Assembly (NCBI RefSeq): GCF_005146945.1
Contig: NZ_SWMS01000016.1
Location: 51,113 to 115,112 of the forward strand
DNA length: 64,000 nt
From: Prauserella endophytica
GTDB taxonomy: Bacteria > Actinomycetota > Actinomycetes > Mycobacteriales > Pseudonocardiaceae
Reading direction: 5' to 3'
The translations under genes and the position numbers were made by a program. Shown piece by piece: positions 38,820 through 46,881 of this stretch (the first letter of the stretch is position 1; each line of letters begins with the position of its first letter). The notes under the pieces are model-generated. The model saw only the letters and a program-made list of their open reading frames with translations, had not been told where the DNA came from and did not search any database.

Positions 38820-39443
38820 GAAAGGTGGCAGGCCGTCGCCGTGACTCGCGGCGGTGCGCGGTGGGCGTGGAGCAGCATGGCCGCCGAGAAGCCCGGTGAG
38901 CTACCCGGCGGGGACCCTCTTGCGCGGAAGGCTCGGCGGACAGTCCGCCCGATACAGCACCATTGGGCGATCGTTTCGAAATGTGGCGAATTGAGAGCTT
39001 TCTCGCGCGCGTCAGTTCTTTCGATGACGGCCGCATTCGTTCTTCCGGCACGGCCCACGCCGGCCCCGAAGCCGGTCGGCAGCTGCTCGTGGTTCAAACC
39101 AGCCGCTTTGCGTAGCCGTATTGAGACGGCCGGGGTACTTGAGAGGTCAACGTCAGGCAGCCGGCCGGTGCCCCGGCATGACGGGAGGAGCCTGAGCGTG
39201 GCGTCGATGATCCGGCCCGTTCCCGGGCAGAAAACCGCCGGAGCCGACGCCCGGTAGCGGCCGATCGTTGGCGGGGCGGGCTCGACTCGGACACCCCGGA
39301 ACGATTCGAACCCGAGTTCCTCGGCGTCGAAACCGCAGGTCAATGCCTCCGAGGAAGGAGTTCGGCTGCTGACAAACTTGTGGGCCTAACGCTTCAGCAT
39401 ACGAACCAAACGATCTTGGTCGAAGGCCCTGAGATCACGATCC
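38820..39443. other. Gene-poor stretch at the left edge of the mobile element
   Basis: I see no convincing gene in these 620 bases. Base composition is mixed, with a less GC-rich patch near 38965 to 39035. From 39182 a frame without stops runs to the TGA at 39485 but has no start codon until GTG 39380; I treat it as a possible recombination remnant rather than a gene. The boundary between chromosome and element is somewhere here or just after, most simply at 39444 to 39453. Confidence 0.4.
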
Positions 39444-39483
39444 GCCCGGTGGGCACCCGACGTCTTACGGCGGGTGGTTCCCG

Positions 39484-39684
39484 ATGAGCGGCGAAGCAAT
39501 CATCACCGGGCTGAACGCGCTGCAAGCCGACGGGCTGGCCTGCGTGGTGTGCGGAGCTGACTACCTCCGCGTCCGGGTACCGCATGTGCCGCTGGGCCGG
39601 TCGGTGACCAGCTCACAGGTGTTCGCCTGCGTCGGCTGCTGCCCGGACGACGCACAGCGCACGGCGGGAGGTGTGCTGCCGTGA
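39484..39684 (+). CDS. Small cysteine-rich element protein, 66 aa
   Basis: A short protein with two pairs of cysteines (CVVCGADY and ACVGCC) that could bind zinc. Proteins like this are common in actinobacterial integrative elements next to SpdB, with no known activity. Its ATG overlaps the TGA of a preceding open frame, and its stop overlaps the GTG start of the SpdB-like gene, so it belongs to the same operon. Confidence 0.65.
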   Translation: MSGEAIITGLNALQADGLACVVCGADYLRVRVPHVPLGRSVTSSQVFACVGCCPDDAQRTAGGVLP

Positions 39685-40454
39685 GCGCCACGGCAACCCC
39701 TCGGAGGGACCGCGCGCTGTGGGTGCAGTGCGCCTGTACCGCGCTGGTGGCGCTTGGCGCGGCGTATGCCTCCTACCGGCACGGCCGCGAGTTCGCGTTG
39801 AGGTTCGGTGCCGACGAGGCGACGGCGGCGATCTGGCCGTTGATCGTGGACGGCATCTTGACCACGGCCACGGTCGAGTTGTGGAAGACCACCGGCGACA
39901 GCCGCCGAGCCGGTGGCCGGTGGGCGGCGTGGTTGTCCTTCGTGTTCGGGATCTGCCTCTCGCTGTGCGCGAACGTGGCGGCGGCTCCGGAGTTGAGCGT
40001 GTTCGCCGTGGCGGTGGCGGCGTGCCCGCCGCTGGCGCTGCTGCTGGCGGTCGAGTTGCTCAACCGCGCGCTCAAGCGGCACCGCGCCGAGACCGCGAAC
40101 GAGACCAGCACCGAGACCGGCGAGACGGGCGAGACCGGCGACGAGACCGGGTCGGTGGTGCGTCTCGCGGTGGTCTCGGACGAGTCCCGGCCGCCGGCCG
40201 AGCCGACCGCCGAGCAGCGGATGTGGGCGTACTACGTGACCGAGCGGGCCAAGGGCCGCACGCCGACCGGCGCGGAGCTGGACCGGATCGCGGGCACGAA
40301 CAACTACGGCCGCCGGGTGCTGCGGCGGTGGCGAGAGACCGGGTGCTCTCCCCGTGCCACGACCAGCGACAACGGCAAGCGTACGCACGAATCCGTCAAC
40401 AGCCTGGTACGGCAGCGACCGGCCTACTCCTCGTCGGAGGGTGTCGTGGTGTGA
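39681..40454 (+). CDS. SpdB-like DUF2637 membrane protein
   Basis: A 257-residue protein of the DUF2637 family, known in Streptomyces plasmids as spread proteins that help intramycelial transfer. Four hydrophobic helices occupy the first 135 residues (ALVALGAAYASYRHG, IWPLIVDGILTTATVELW, WLSFVFGICLSLCANV, VAACPPLALLLAVELLN). A repetitive Glu-Thr-Gly linker follows, encoded by a cluster of GAGAC pentamers at 40089 to 40177. The C-terminal domain ends with a helix-turn-helix-like segment, GAELDRIAGTNNYGRRVLRR. The gene overlaps its upstream neighbour and is convergent with the next gene (31-base overlap). Confidence 0.82.
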   Translation: MSATATPRRDRALWVQCACTALVALGAAYASYRHGREFALRFGADEATAAIWPLIVDGILTTATVELWKTTGDSRRAGGRWAAWLSFVFGICLSLCANVAAAPELSVFAVAVAACPPLALLLAVELLNRALKRHRAETANETSTETGETGETGDETGSVVRLAVVSDESRPPAEPTAEQRMWAYYVTERAKGRTPTGAELDRIAGTNNYGRRVLRRWRETGCSPRATTSDNGKRTHESVNSLVRQRPAYSSSEGVVV

Positions 40455-40966
40455 GTCCGACCAGCTCGCGCCTCGTCGACCAGGCGCTGGGCGAGTTGTA
40501 ACGCGCGGGACGCTTCGTCCCATCCGTACGCGTAGCGATCGGCATGTACGGGGGTCGTGTCGCCCTTGACCACGCTCAGGACGTGCGCCGCCGCGATGAT
40601 GGCTTGCTCGGCGGCGGCGAAGCCGGTCAGCCACTGATCAGTGGCGTCGTCGTAGGCGACCGCCGCCATGCGATCCTTCGCCCAGGCGACTTCCCAGCGC
40701 GCCGCCGCACGCGGATCTTCGCCCGGAAGCTCGATCGTCTCGGGCATCGCGATGTACCCGCAGTCGGGGGCTTCCGGGATGTCGGTGGCCAGGGCCAGCA
40801 GCCGCCCGGTTTCTCGGTAGAGCAGGCTGAGCAGGCCCGCGATTTCGAGGTGACCGCGTACCTCGTCCGGCCAGCCTTCGGATTCGATATGCCGGGCTAC
40901 CAGGTCGGGGTCACGCCCGATGCTGCGCACGGTCGCCCGCATCCGGTCAAGCATGGACAAGGCCAC
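40424..40966 (-). CDS. Hypothetical element protein, 180 aa
   Basis: Mostly alpha-helical and acidic. It contains HLEIAGLLSLLYRETGRLLA and FAAAEQAIIAAAHVLSVVKG with a C-terminal amphipathic helix, ALQLAQRLVDEARAG. No motif is recognised. The GTG start at 40966 has AAAGGA six bases upstream. It is alone on this strand, overlapping the SpdB-like gene 3' end. Confidence 0.6.
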   Translation of the reverse strand: MALSMLDRMRATVRSIGRDPDLVARHIESEGWPDEVRGHLEIAGLLSLLYRETGRLLALATDIPEAPDCGYIAMPETIELPGEDPRAAARWEVAWAKDRMAAVAYDDATDQWLTGFAAAEQAIIAAAHVLSVVKGDTTPVHADRYAYGWDEASRALQLAQRLVDEARAGRTHTTTPSDEE

Positions 40967-41082
40967 ATGCCGTCCTTTCGCTCGTCGTCAGGCTCGCGGT
41001 GGCCGATCATGCCAGCGTGGCAGCGCGCCGAACGGCACCCCCGGCTCGGCCAGTCGGGTGATCCACAGAGGGGCCACACGCT

Positions 41083-41589
41083 GTGTCGGGGCGAGTGCCT
41101 ATCGTGGTGGTCGTGACGCACAACGTGACGCAGGCCAGGCGCCCCGACCGGACCATCTTCCACTTCCATGAACTGAGTGAGTTCGCCGACAGCGCCACGG
41201 CGTTGCACTTCCCCGACACGACGCCTGTCCGGTGCTTTGCCGGCTGGGACGGCAAAGTGAAACGCCTAGAGACCGTGGTCGAAGACGCGCGCGATACCGA
41301 CAGCGACGATTCGCCGACCTTGCCGCCCGCGAACTCGGGCGAGGCCAGCCCCAGCGACTCGGAGAAACGCACGAGCGTCACGCAGAAGCCCACCGGCCCC
41401 GAGGTGGAGTGGCGCCGTTGGGGTCGTCGGCTGTCGGCACACGTGCTGACCTTGGGCGATGTCCGCGCGCTGATCGCCCGTGCCAACGAGTTGGGTCTGC
41501 CCACCTACCAGTACGCCGTCCGTGCCTTGCCAGTGGATCGGTCCTGGCGCGGGCATGTCTACAGCATTTCCGTCGAGCCCTACGCCTGA
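41083..41589 (+). CDS. Hypothetical element protein, 168 aa
   Basis: The N-terminal half (FHFHELSEFADSATALHFPD) looks like a small alpha/beta fold. A Ser/Asp/Thr-rich linker follows, then a second short domain (EVEWRRWGRRLSAHVLTLGD, ALPVDRSWRGHVYSISVEP). No family is recognised. GTG 41083 has AGAGGGG nine bases upstream; GTG 41113 is the alternative. It overlaps the next gene through TGATG. Confidence 0.6.
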   Translation: MSGRVPIVVVVTHNVTQARRPDRTIFHFHELSEFADSATALHFPDTTPVRCFAGWDGKVKRLETVVEDARDTDSDDSPTLPPANSGEASPSDSEKRTSVTQKPTGPEVEWRRWGRRLSAHVLTLGDVRALIARANELGLPTYQYAVRALPVDRSWRGHVYSISVEPYA

Positions 41590-42182
41590 TGGTCCGCCCC
41601 ACCTCAGCCGCGATGGAAAGGGAGCATGTGACGATCCAGGACGTGTATCTGCTCGCCCTGCACGAGCCGTACCAGTCCCCGCAGCACCCGGTGCCGATCA
41701 ACGCGACGATCGTGCACGCCCTGACCTTGCTGCACCCGGCGGTGCCACAGCCGGACGGCGGCCGGATGTACCGGTGCCTGACCGAGTTCCCCGGCCGCAC
41801 GCCGGGCGGTGTGGTACCGCTGTCCACGCTGACCTTCGAGCTGGACGGCGGACAGTTGTGGCCGCTGGTCGCCGACTGGGAACGGGCCGTCAACGCGGTG
41901 GTGCACATCGCCCGACACCAGGGCTGCGACGCGATGCCGATGGGCCTGCCCCAGCTCACGGCCATCCTGGTGGGCGGTGGCCCGAACACCGTGCACGAGC
42001 TGCACCACCCGGACGGCTCCCGCTCCCAGGCCGGCCCGGTCGAGCGGCAACAGCACCTGGACGAGCTGACCGGCCACGTGCGGCGGTTCGCCGCGGAAGG
42101 CCCCTTCTGGCCAGGGGACAACCTCGTCGCGCCGCCCCGCGACCCGCATGTACTGCCCTACAAGCCTTACCGCAGCACGTAG
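41589..42182 (+). CDS. Hypothetical element protein, 197 aa
   Basis: A soluble protein with a proline- and histidine-rich composition (LALHEPYQSPQHPVPINATI, HALTLLHPAVPQPDGGRMY). One region, LWPLVADWERAVNAVVHIAR, is helical. The tail is FWPGDNLVAPPRDPHVLPYK. I know no function. ATG 41589 overlaps the stop of the preceding gene, so both are coexpressed. Confidence 0.6.
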   Translation: MVRPTSAAMEREHVTIQDVYLLALHEPYQSPQHPVPINATIVHALTLLHPAVPQPDGGRMYRCLTEFPGRTPGGVVPLSTLTFELDGGQLWPLVADWERAVNAVVHIARHQGCDAMPMGLPQLTAILVGGGPNTVHELHHPDGSRSQAGPVERQQHLDELTGHVRRFAAEGPFWPGDNLVAPPRDPHVLPYKPYRST

Positions 42183-42217
42183 CCGGGCACCGGGCGCGGC
42201 ACCCGCCACAGGTGTGG

Positions 42218-42898
42218 TTAGCGGGGCTTCGCCTGTCGCGTGATCTTCTGTACTTCAGCCTCGAACGCCTGCTGCGCAGCGCCTTCGTCATCGCGTAGCC
42301 AGGCGGGTGCCCGCGGAAGGTCGTCCGGTTCGCCTCGCACTGCTGCTGCAAGGGAATCGAGGAGATCATCACCGCGCTGATATTCGATCATGTCCACCGG
42401 TTGTCCGTAGAAGAACGCCAGCTTGCCATGGGCCAACTCGGCACGGCAGCCGTCGAAGGCCACCACGGCCCCGGCTGGTCCGCGCGCCTCGCCCTTGTCG
42501 ATGATGACCAGGTTCGGAATGGAGACGGCCTGGCTACGGCGGGCGGTCGGCCCCGCCAGGTAGGGGCACACGGCCGCGCTGTAGAGCGCACAAGCCCGGT
42601 GTGCTGGTCCCTCGAACGCTGGTGCTTCGTTGATCAGTGACGTGCCCGCGGTTAGTGCGGCGGCAACCAGTTCGGCGTTCTCGTGGTCGACCACACGCCA
42701 CACCGGTTCGTCACCGAGCGGCAGCCCGCACACCGTGCAACGCCCTTGTACCGCACACAAGAACATGCGCTGAGCGCTGAGTTCGGCGAACTGCGGCACT
42801 TCGTCTTGCCACGGGGTGATCGCCGGTACCGGGTACCCACGCTGATCGCGAGGCCGCGCTGCGACAGCGCGCGGCATGGGAACATGGTCCGGTCGCAT
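42218..42898 (-). CDS. Hypothetical element protein with a possible zinc-binding N-terminus, 226 aa
   Basis: The N-terminal half contains FLCAVQGRCTVCGLPLGDEP, and further Cys/His residues in GPAHRACALYSAAVCPYLAG, a spacing that could bind zinc and resembles HNH or treble-clef modules without a full motif. The C-terminal half has a short beta segment (VSIPNLVIIDKGEA) and a helical, charged end. The upstream sequence is TAGTTT, six bases, then ATG, suggesting a leaderless message. Similar genes occur in Streptomyces and Pseudonocardia elements. Function is unknown. Confidence 0.62.
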   Translation of the reverse strand: MRPDHVPMPRAVAARPRDQRGYPVPAITPWQDEVPQFAELSAQRMFLCAVQGRCTVCGLPLGDEPVWRVVDHENAELVAAALTAGTSLINEAPAFEGPAHRACALYSAAVCPYLAGPTARRSQAVSIPNLVIIDKGEARGPAGAVVAFDGCRAELAHGKLAFFYGQPVDMIEYQRGDDLLDSLAAAVRGEPDDLPRAPAWLRDDEGAAQQAFEAEVQKITRQAKPR

Positions 42899-42952
42899 AC
42901 TGCGAAACTAGCAGCCACTACGGGCCGCGGGCCGCGTTGATCTCGGCTGCGG

Positions 42953-43345
42953 TCAGGCTTTGCGCCAGTCGATCTGGGGTGCCCGCACGATCTGGAGTTT
43001 CTGCCGCTGGATGTCCCAGGTAACCGCTGCGCCGGGGCCGCTGACGTGATGGCGGACAGCGGCTTGCGCCCGATCTCGCTCATCCTGGGTAAGACCGAGA
43101 TCTTCGAGGTCGTGTCGCCATTCATAGGGATGCCAGACGATTCGGCGACCTATACGAGTGCGCTGAATCCGAGCGGATGCGAAGTCTGCGAAAGGGCTGT
43201 CGCCGCCCTGGGCGTTGGTGTCGCAATAGTGGCAGAACCAGGGCCACGGCGGAAGGGTGATCCACCGTGGCCCGCCACCAGGAACGCGGGCGTTGCCGAA
43301 CACCAAGTCGAGCAGCGCGCCGATCGGCCGCTGTCGTACCGGCAT
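42953..43345 (-). CDS. Hypothetical element protein, 130 aa
   Basis: It contains a CHYC pair near the middle (WPWFCHYCDTNAQGGDSPFA), a charged region EWRHDLEDLGLTQDERDRAQ and a final beta segment VTWDIQRQKLQIVRAPQIDW. No known family. It is next to the DUF397 gene (24-base gap) on the same strand and may be in the same transcript. Confidence 0.55.
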   Translation of the reverse strand: MPVRQRPIGALLDLVFGNARVPGGGPRWITLPPWPWFCHYCDTNAQGGDSPFADFASARIQRTRIGRRIVWHPYEWRHDLEDLGLTQDERDRAQAAVRHHVSGPGAAVTWDIQRQKLQIVRAPQIDWRKA

Positions 43346-43369
43346 TGCGTTGCCTTCCCCCGGTTGTGG

Positions 43370-43726
43370 TCAGGCGATAGCGAGTTGGGTGGTGAAGTCG
43401 AACTCGCCGTCGGCGACTCCGGCGAGGAAGGCCGACCACTCGCCTTCGTCGAAGCGCAATTCGACATCGGTGATGAGCGACGTGACGAGTGTGTCGGTGC
43501 CGATCTTGGTGATGGAGGCGACCCCGTTTGCGCTGGTGGGGCGGTCTTCGGAGGCGTCGCGGATGAAGGCCGTCCAGGCGTGGTGAGGGAAGGCGATCGT
43601 GCCTGCGGCAGGGTGCTTGCTGTGCCGGATAACCACGCCCTCGGCTGCCGGGGCGACCTCGACGCAGTTCTCGCCGTTGCTGCTGCGGGTGGAGGTCCGC
43701 CACGCAAGGCGGTCGGCGGGGGTCAT
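43370..43726 (-). CDS. DUF397 protein
   Basis: A 118-residue protein that starts DRLAWRTSTRSSNGENCVEV, the DUF397 signature (W..S..S.n...CVEvA), followed by VVIRHSKHPAAGTIAFPHHA. A second, longer C-terminal part (ELRFDEGEWSAFLAGVADGE) resembles another DUF397 repeat. DUF397 proteins are antitoxin-like partners of XRE/DUF5753 regulators; the regulator gene directly upstream supports that. Confidence 0.85.
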   Translation of the reverse strand: MTPADRLAWRTSTRSSNGENCVEVAPAAEGVVIRHSKHPAAGTIAFPHHAWTAFIRDASEDRPTSANGVASITKIGTDTLVTSLITDVELRFDEGEWSAFLAGVADGEFDFTTQLAIA

Positions 43727-43727
43727 C

Positions 43728-44594
43728 TCAGTCCTCCGAGTTGGTTGCCAAGGTCTCGATGCGCGCGGTGATGGCGTCGGCGGTATCGGACACCGACAGC
43801 GCGGCGTCACACAGCCGGTCCGCTGACAAAGTATACGCCCCGACTTGATCTTGGTCCTGGACGTAGATGGCTCCGGTGGGGTACTCGATGTAGCCGATGC
43901 TCTGGGCTTCGTCGAAGTCCAGCAGCAGGAAGTCCCCGTCGAGCCCGTCATGGACGGCAACGCTGACCGGCATGACGTGCAGTTCGACGTTGTCGCGCTG
44001 CATCAGGGTGAGTAGATGTTCCAGTTGCGCCCGCATGACCTGCGGGCCGCCGACAACGCGGTCAAGGACGTACTGCTCGATGACGGCGCGGAACCGCAGC
44101 GGGTTGGTGTCGTCGGTGAGCCGCTGCCGCGCCATCCGGGCGCGGACGACCTGTGGGGCGTCCATCGGCGGGACGCGGAGGTTGCCCACCAGCAGTCCGG
44201 CGGCGTAGTCGGGCGTCTGGAGTTGGCCGGGCAGCAACAGCGACTCGTAGGAGAACTCGGCGGCGGCGAGCCCTTCGAGCCCGACGAAGATCTTGAACCA
44301 GTTGGGCAGCACGTCGCTGAACGGTGCCCACCAGGTGCCCTGATCGGCACGCGCCGCCAACGACGCCATGCGGTCCACGTGCTCCACGTCCGCGTCGTAG
44401 GCCCGGAGCAGCGCGGTGACCTCGTCGGGTTTCTGCTGCGTCTTGCCGCTCTCCAAGTAGTTGATCTTTGCTTGGCTACAGCCGAGCACCTTGGCCGCTT
44501 CGGTCTGCTTCAGGTTGGCGCGCTCACGGGTGACCTTCAGGTCGTGCCCGATCAGGAAGCGCAATGCGGACGGGTCCGCGCGGTGGTCGGCCAC
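43728..44594 (-). CDS. XRE-family regulator with DUF5753 domain
   Basis: A 288-residue regulator with an N-terminal helix-turn-helix (LKVTRERANLKQTEAAKVLG, CSQAKINYLESGKTQ) and the C-terminal DUF5753 region (WWAPFSDVLPNWFKIFVGLE, ESLLLPGQLQTPDYAAGLL, QLEHLLTLMQRDNVELHVMP). GTG 44594 is chosen for its ribosome site, GGGAGGA seven bases upstream. It pairs with the DUF397 gene downstream. Such pairs in actinobacteria control development or element genes. Two dyads at 44636 to 44699 in the divergent region are candidate operators. Confidence 0.9.
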   Translation of the reverse strand: MADHRADPSALRFLIGHDLKVTRERANLKQTEAAKVLGCSQAKINYLESGKTQQKPDEVTALLRAYDADVEHVDRMASLAARADQGTWWAPFSDVLPNWFKIFVGLEGLAAAEFSYESLLLPGQLQTPDYAAGLLVGNLRVPPMDAPQVVRARMARQRLTDDTNPLRFRAVIEQYVLDRVVGGPQVMRAQLEHLLTLMQRDNVELHVMPVSVAVHDGLDGDFLLLDFDEAQSIGYIEYPTGAIYVQDQDQVGAYTLSADRLCDAALSVSDTADAITARIETLATNSED

Positions 44595-44635
44595 TGATGT
44601 CCTCCCGTATGCCAGCCAGGTCGCACACAGTGTTG

Positions 44636-44699
44636 CACCCATCGATGCCGATAACAGCAGACCCACCCGATGGGTGTATGGAGTGTTGTATATATACAA
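44636..44699. promoter_or_regulatory. Candidate operators in the divergent region next to the XRE gene
   Basis: Two symmetrical signals: CACCCATCG (44636) facing CGATGGGTG (44668), and the perfect 14-base palindrome TTGTATATATACAA at 44686. The latter is strikingly AT-rich for this DNA and is followed by TAGGTT, which could be a -10 element for the rightward genes. Autoregulation by the XRE protein is the simplest reading. The stretch 44595 to 44898 otherwise holds no gene I accept. Confidence 0.5.
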
Positions 44700-44898
44700 G
44701 CTAGGTTACAGTGGTGCCGACATTGAAGGACGGTACACGCGCCGGACGGAGCGCTAACACGCAGGTAAGCGGTCGTGTTGCGCCTGTCCGACGCCCAAGC
44801 CCCGGCGGGGCCGGGCCGGACCCCCGACCTGGCCCGGCTTCGCCGGTACCACCAGCCGACCTGCCACCGCGGGTCGGTGCGGCGAGCGGAGAGCGGTC

Positions 44899-45159
44899 AT
44901 GTGGCGAACGCGACGCAAGCCCAGTCAGTGGGTGGCGGCGTGCCGGGATGTCGCCGGCCGACGCCGGGAAATCCTCGTACTGCCCACCGACGATGACCGG
45001 GTGGCGCTGGTCTTCCCGTCCGGCGAGGTCGCCGTCCTGGAACCCTTGCAGGCCGGTCGCCTGCGCGCGGCTCTGCGCGATGTCGTGTTCGCGCTGGACG
45101 ACCCCACCACGCGCGAGGACCACCAGCACGCCGTCCCAACCGTGCGGGCCACCGCATGA
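44899..45159 (+). CDS. Hypothetical element protein, 86 aa
   Basis: A small basic-to-acidic protein. RKPSQWVAACRDVAGRRREI is followed by LVLPTDDDRVALVFPSGEVA and a helix, LRAALRDVVFALDDPTTRED. It is typical of short genes in actinobacterial elements and I have no function for it. Its TGA overlaps the ATG of the next gene (ATGA), the first of four such overlaps in this stretch. Confidence 0.55.
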   Translation: MWRTRRKPSQWVAACRDVAGRRREILVLPTDDDRVALVFPSGEVAVLEPLQAGRLRAALRDVVFALDDPTTREDHQHAVPTVRATA

Positions 45160-45293
45160 GTCCCACCGCGCAGGTCATCGTGTTGGTCATCGCGGCCACG
45201 GTGTTCGTCGTTCGGTTGGTGGCCGCGCTGTATCACGCGCGGGTTGACGGCCACATTGCCGCCCGCCGCGCTCGCCAGGAGCGGCAGCCGTGA
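45156..45293 (+). CDS. Small single-span membrane protein, 45 aa
   Basis: MSPTAQVIVLVIAATVFVVR starts with one transmembrane helix, followed by a basic cytoplasmic tail (HARVDGHIAARRARQERQP). It begins within the stop of its upstream neighbour and ends within the GTG start of the next gene. The tight packing and the sensible membrane topology support it as real. Confidence 0.6.
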   Translation: MSPTAQVIVLVIAATVFVVRLVAALYHARVDGHIAARRARQERQP

Positions 45294-45652
45294 GCCCGCT
45301 ATCCGCGCGTACCGCTCGCGAGCTGGGCCGACGTCTGCACGCCGCCGGGTTCCGCCCTCTGCCCGATGTGGCCGACGACGGCGCGCTGATCGGCACCCGC
45401 CTGTGGCGGGTGCGCGCCGGATACGTGGAATACCTCGCGCTGCGCCCCAACGGACTCGCCCACGCCATCCGCGCCGAAGCCACCTTCGACTACCGGCGTC
45501 CTGCCGAGCACGGCCCGGTGATCGAGCACCACTCCGGCCACGCCGTCAACGCCCTGAACTGGCTGCTCACCAGCGCTGACCAGCCCTCCGGCGACCTGCC
45601 GCGCCCGTACGCCGCGCCCGACGCCTCCGACGAGCCGGGAGGTGGCGGATGA
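45290..45652 (+). CDS. Hypothetical element protein, 120 aa
   Basis: LGRRLHAAGFRPLPDVADDG, LWRVRAGYVEYLALRPNGLA and IRAEATFDYRRPAEHGPVIE suggest a small alpha/beta domain with a helical start. The end is Gly/Pro-rich and probably disordered. No family is recognised. It overlaps genes on both sides by four bases. Confidence 0.55.
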   Translation: MSPLSARTARELGRRLHAAGFRPLPDVADDGALIGTRLWRVRAGYVEYLALRPNGLAHAIRAEATFDYRRPAEHGPVIEHHSGHAVNALNWLLTSADQPSGDLPRPYAAPDASDEPGGGG

Positions 45653-45885
45653 ACCTCCTTCTGCCCGCAGTGGACTGGCTGATGTCGGCCTACGACGCCA
45701 CCTGGCACGCCTTCCCCACGGCTCAGGTCAACGACCCGGCGCGCACGTTCTACCAGGCCCTGTGCGACCACTCGGTCCCGGCTCGCCATGCCGAGCGCAC
45801 CGTGCCGCGCGTGTTCTGCCCCGCCTGCCTCGTGCTCTACGGCACCCACGTCCCCGACGAGCAGCGCTGGCAAACCGACGGCTGA
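45649..45885 (+). CDS. Hypothetical element protein with one CxxC, 78 aa
   Basis: Starts MNLLLPAVDWLMSAYDATWH, includes a single cysteine (ALCDHSVP) and a CPAC pair (VFCPACLVLYGTHVP). The cysteines and nearby histidines might bind one zinc. It is the last of the overlapping run beginning at 44899. Function unknown. Confidence 0.55.
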   Translation: MNLLLPAVDWLMSAYDATWHAFPTAQVNDPARTFYQALCDHSVPARHAERTVPRVFCPACLVLYGTHVPDEQRWQTDG

Positions 45886-45936
45886 CGCGCGCCGCCCCTA
45901 CAACTCCGGAAAACCGTTACGGATGGAGGCAACCCG

Positions 45937-46344
45937 ATGACCACAGCACTCACTCGCGGCCCGCAACCCCGCCAACTCGACCGCGACCACCGGAAACAGG
46001 CGCATCCGCTGGACGCGTTCGTGCCCGATCCCGCCGAGCTGCCGCCGGTGTGCGAGGAACCGGAGTTCGCGGCGATCTTGGAAGAGATGGTCGCCGACGA
46101 AGCACCCCGGCTGTTCGCCGTCGTACAGGAGTACGGCGAGCGTGTCGACGGCCGAATCGTCGCGTGGGGCATGGCCTTCGACGACCACGCCGAAGTCGTC
46201 TCGGTCGGACGCACACGGCGGATGAGCCTGCAAGCACCGGAAAACGCACTGCGCCTATTCAAGTTCGGCAGCCACATCCGGGCTCGGCTGGTGTGGTTCA
46301 ACCCGGACGCGGCCACCACCGCCGAGGACGACGAAGCCGCCTGA
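45937..46344 (+). CDS. Hypothetical element protein, 135 aa
   Basis: A soluble acidic protein: EFAAILEEMVADEAPRLFAV, VQEYGERVDGRIVAWGMAFD, then a beta-rich end with MSLQAPENALRLFKFGSHIR. GGAGG lies a few bases upstream of the ATG. Similar short proteins sit in many Pseudonocardiaceae elements. I know of no function. Confidence 0.6.
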   Translation: MTTALTRGPQPRQLDRDHRKQAHPLDAFVPDPAELPPVCEEPEFAAILEEMVADEAPRLFAVVQEYGERVDGRIVAWGMAFDDHAEVVSVGRTRRMSLQAPENALRLFKFGSHIRARLVWFNPDAATTAEDDEAA

Positions 46345-46355
46345 AACGGACGCGG

Positions 46356-46595
46356 GTGTCAGCGGATGGCGTGCCGTGGCTGCCGGGCCTGTTCCGGCCA
46401 CTGCTGCACGCCATCCCCGACACCCAGAACGTCACCGACTTCAACGGCCTGATCGTGCTGTGGGCAGCGTGCGGCGCACCCACACTCCCCTGGACCGGCA
46501 GCCCCTTGCCCTACCTGAACTGCCACGACTGCGAACGGATCACCGGCCCCATGCCGACCGCGAACCTGGCCCGTCACGGCCACCACAAGGAGTGA
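46356..46595 (+). CDS. Hypothetical element protein, 79 aa
   Basis: PWLPGLFRPLLHAIPDTQNV is followed by FNGLIVLWAACGAPTLPW and NCHDCERITGP with a CxxC. A possible small zinc-binding protein. GTG 46356 begins 12 bases after the upstream stop. The gene lies just before the HTH gene. Confidence 0.5.
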   Translation: MSADGVPWLPGLFRPLLHAIPDTQNVTDFNGLIVLWAACGAPTLPWTGSPLPYLNCHDCERITGPMPTANLARHGHHKE

Positions 46596-46601
46596 AGAAC
46601 C

Positions 46602-46832
46602 GTGGCCCGATCATCGCGCCCGCTGGCGAACCGGCGCGTCATCGCCGGATATACCCAAGAAGGGCTGGCCGAGGCCCTGGGCGTCGATCGCACCACGATC
46701 GGCCGCTGGGAACGCGGCAAACAGCAACCCCAACCCTGGCAACGCCCCGACCTCGCACACAAGCTCGGGATCACCTTGGAGCAACTGGACGGCATGCTCA
46801 GGCCACAGTCAGTTGGAGCAGACGTGGCCTGA
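46602..46832 (+). CDS. Small XRE-type DNA-binding protein, 76 aa
   Basis: Almost the whole protein is one helix-turn-helix domain: NRRVIAGYTQEGLAEALGVD, RTTIGRWERGKQQPQPWQRP, then LAHKLGITLEQLDGML. It should bind DNA as a dimer. It lies at the edge of the RiPP region, convergent with aspS, and could regulate either element functions or the peptide locus. Confidence 0.8.
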   Translation: MARSSRPLANRRVIAGYTQEGLAEALGVDRTTIGRWERGKQQPQPWQRPDLAHKLGITLEQLDGMLRPQSVGADVA

Positions 46833-46881
46833 GCGGTATCGGCCGACGTTCAGGTCGCCAGAATTGAGCGAGGTAGCCCGC

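Noticed and set aside
39298-39322. tRNA T-arm-like sequence CGATTCGAACCCGAG at the left edge
   Set aside because: The flanking bases do not form a stem or the rest of a cloverleaf, so it is not a tRNA or a clear tRNA fragment.
38804-39343. Open frames on both strands in the left boundary region
   Set aside because: Neither has a ribosome site, a recognisable domain or good third-position GC bias.
39182-39487. Independent gene in the open frame ending at the first element gene
   Set aside because: There is no start codon before 39380 and no ribosome site near it; it is better explained as the outer half of a recombined recombinase gene end.
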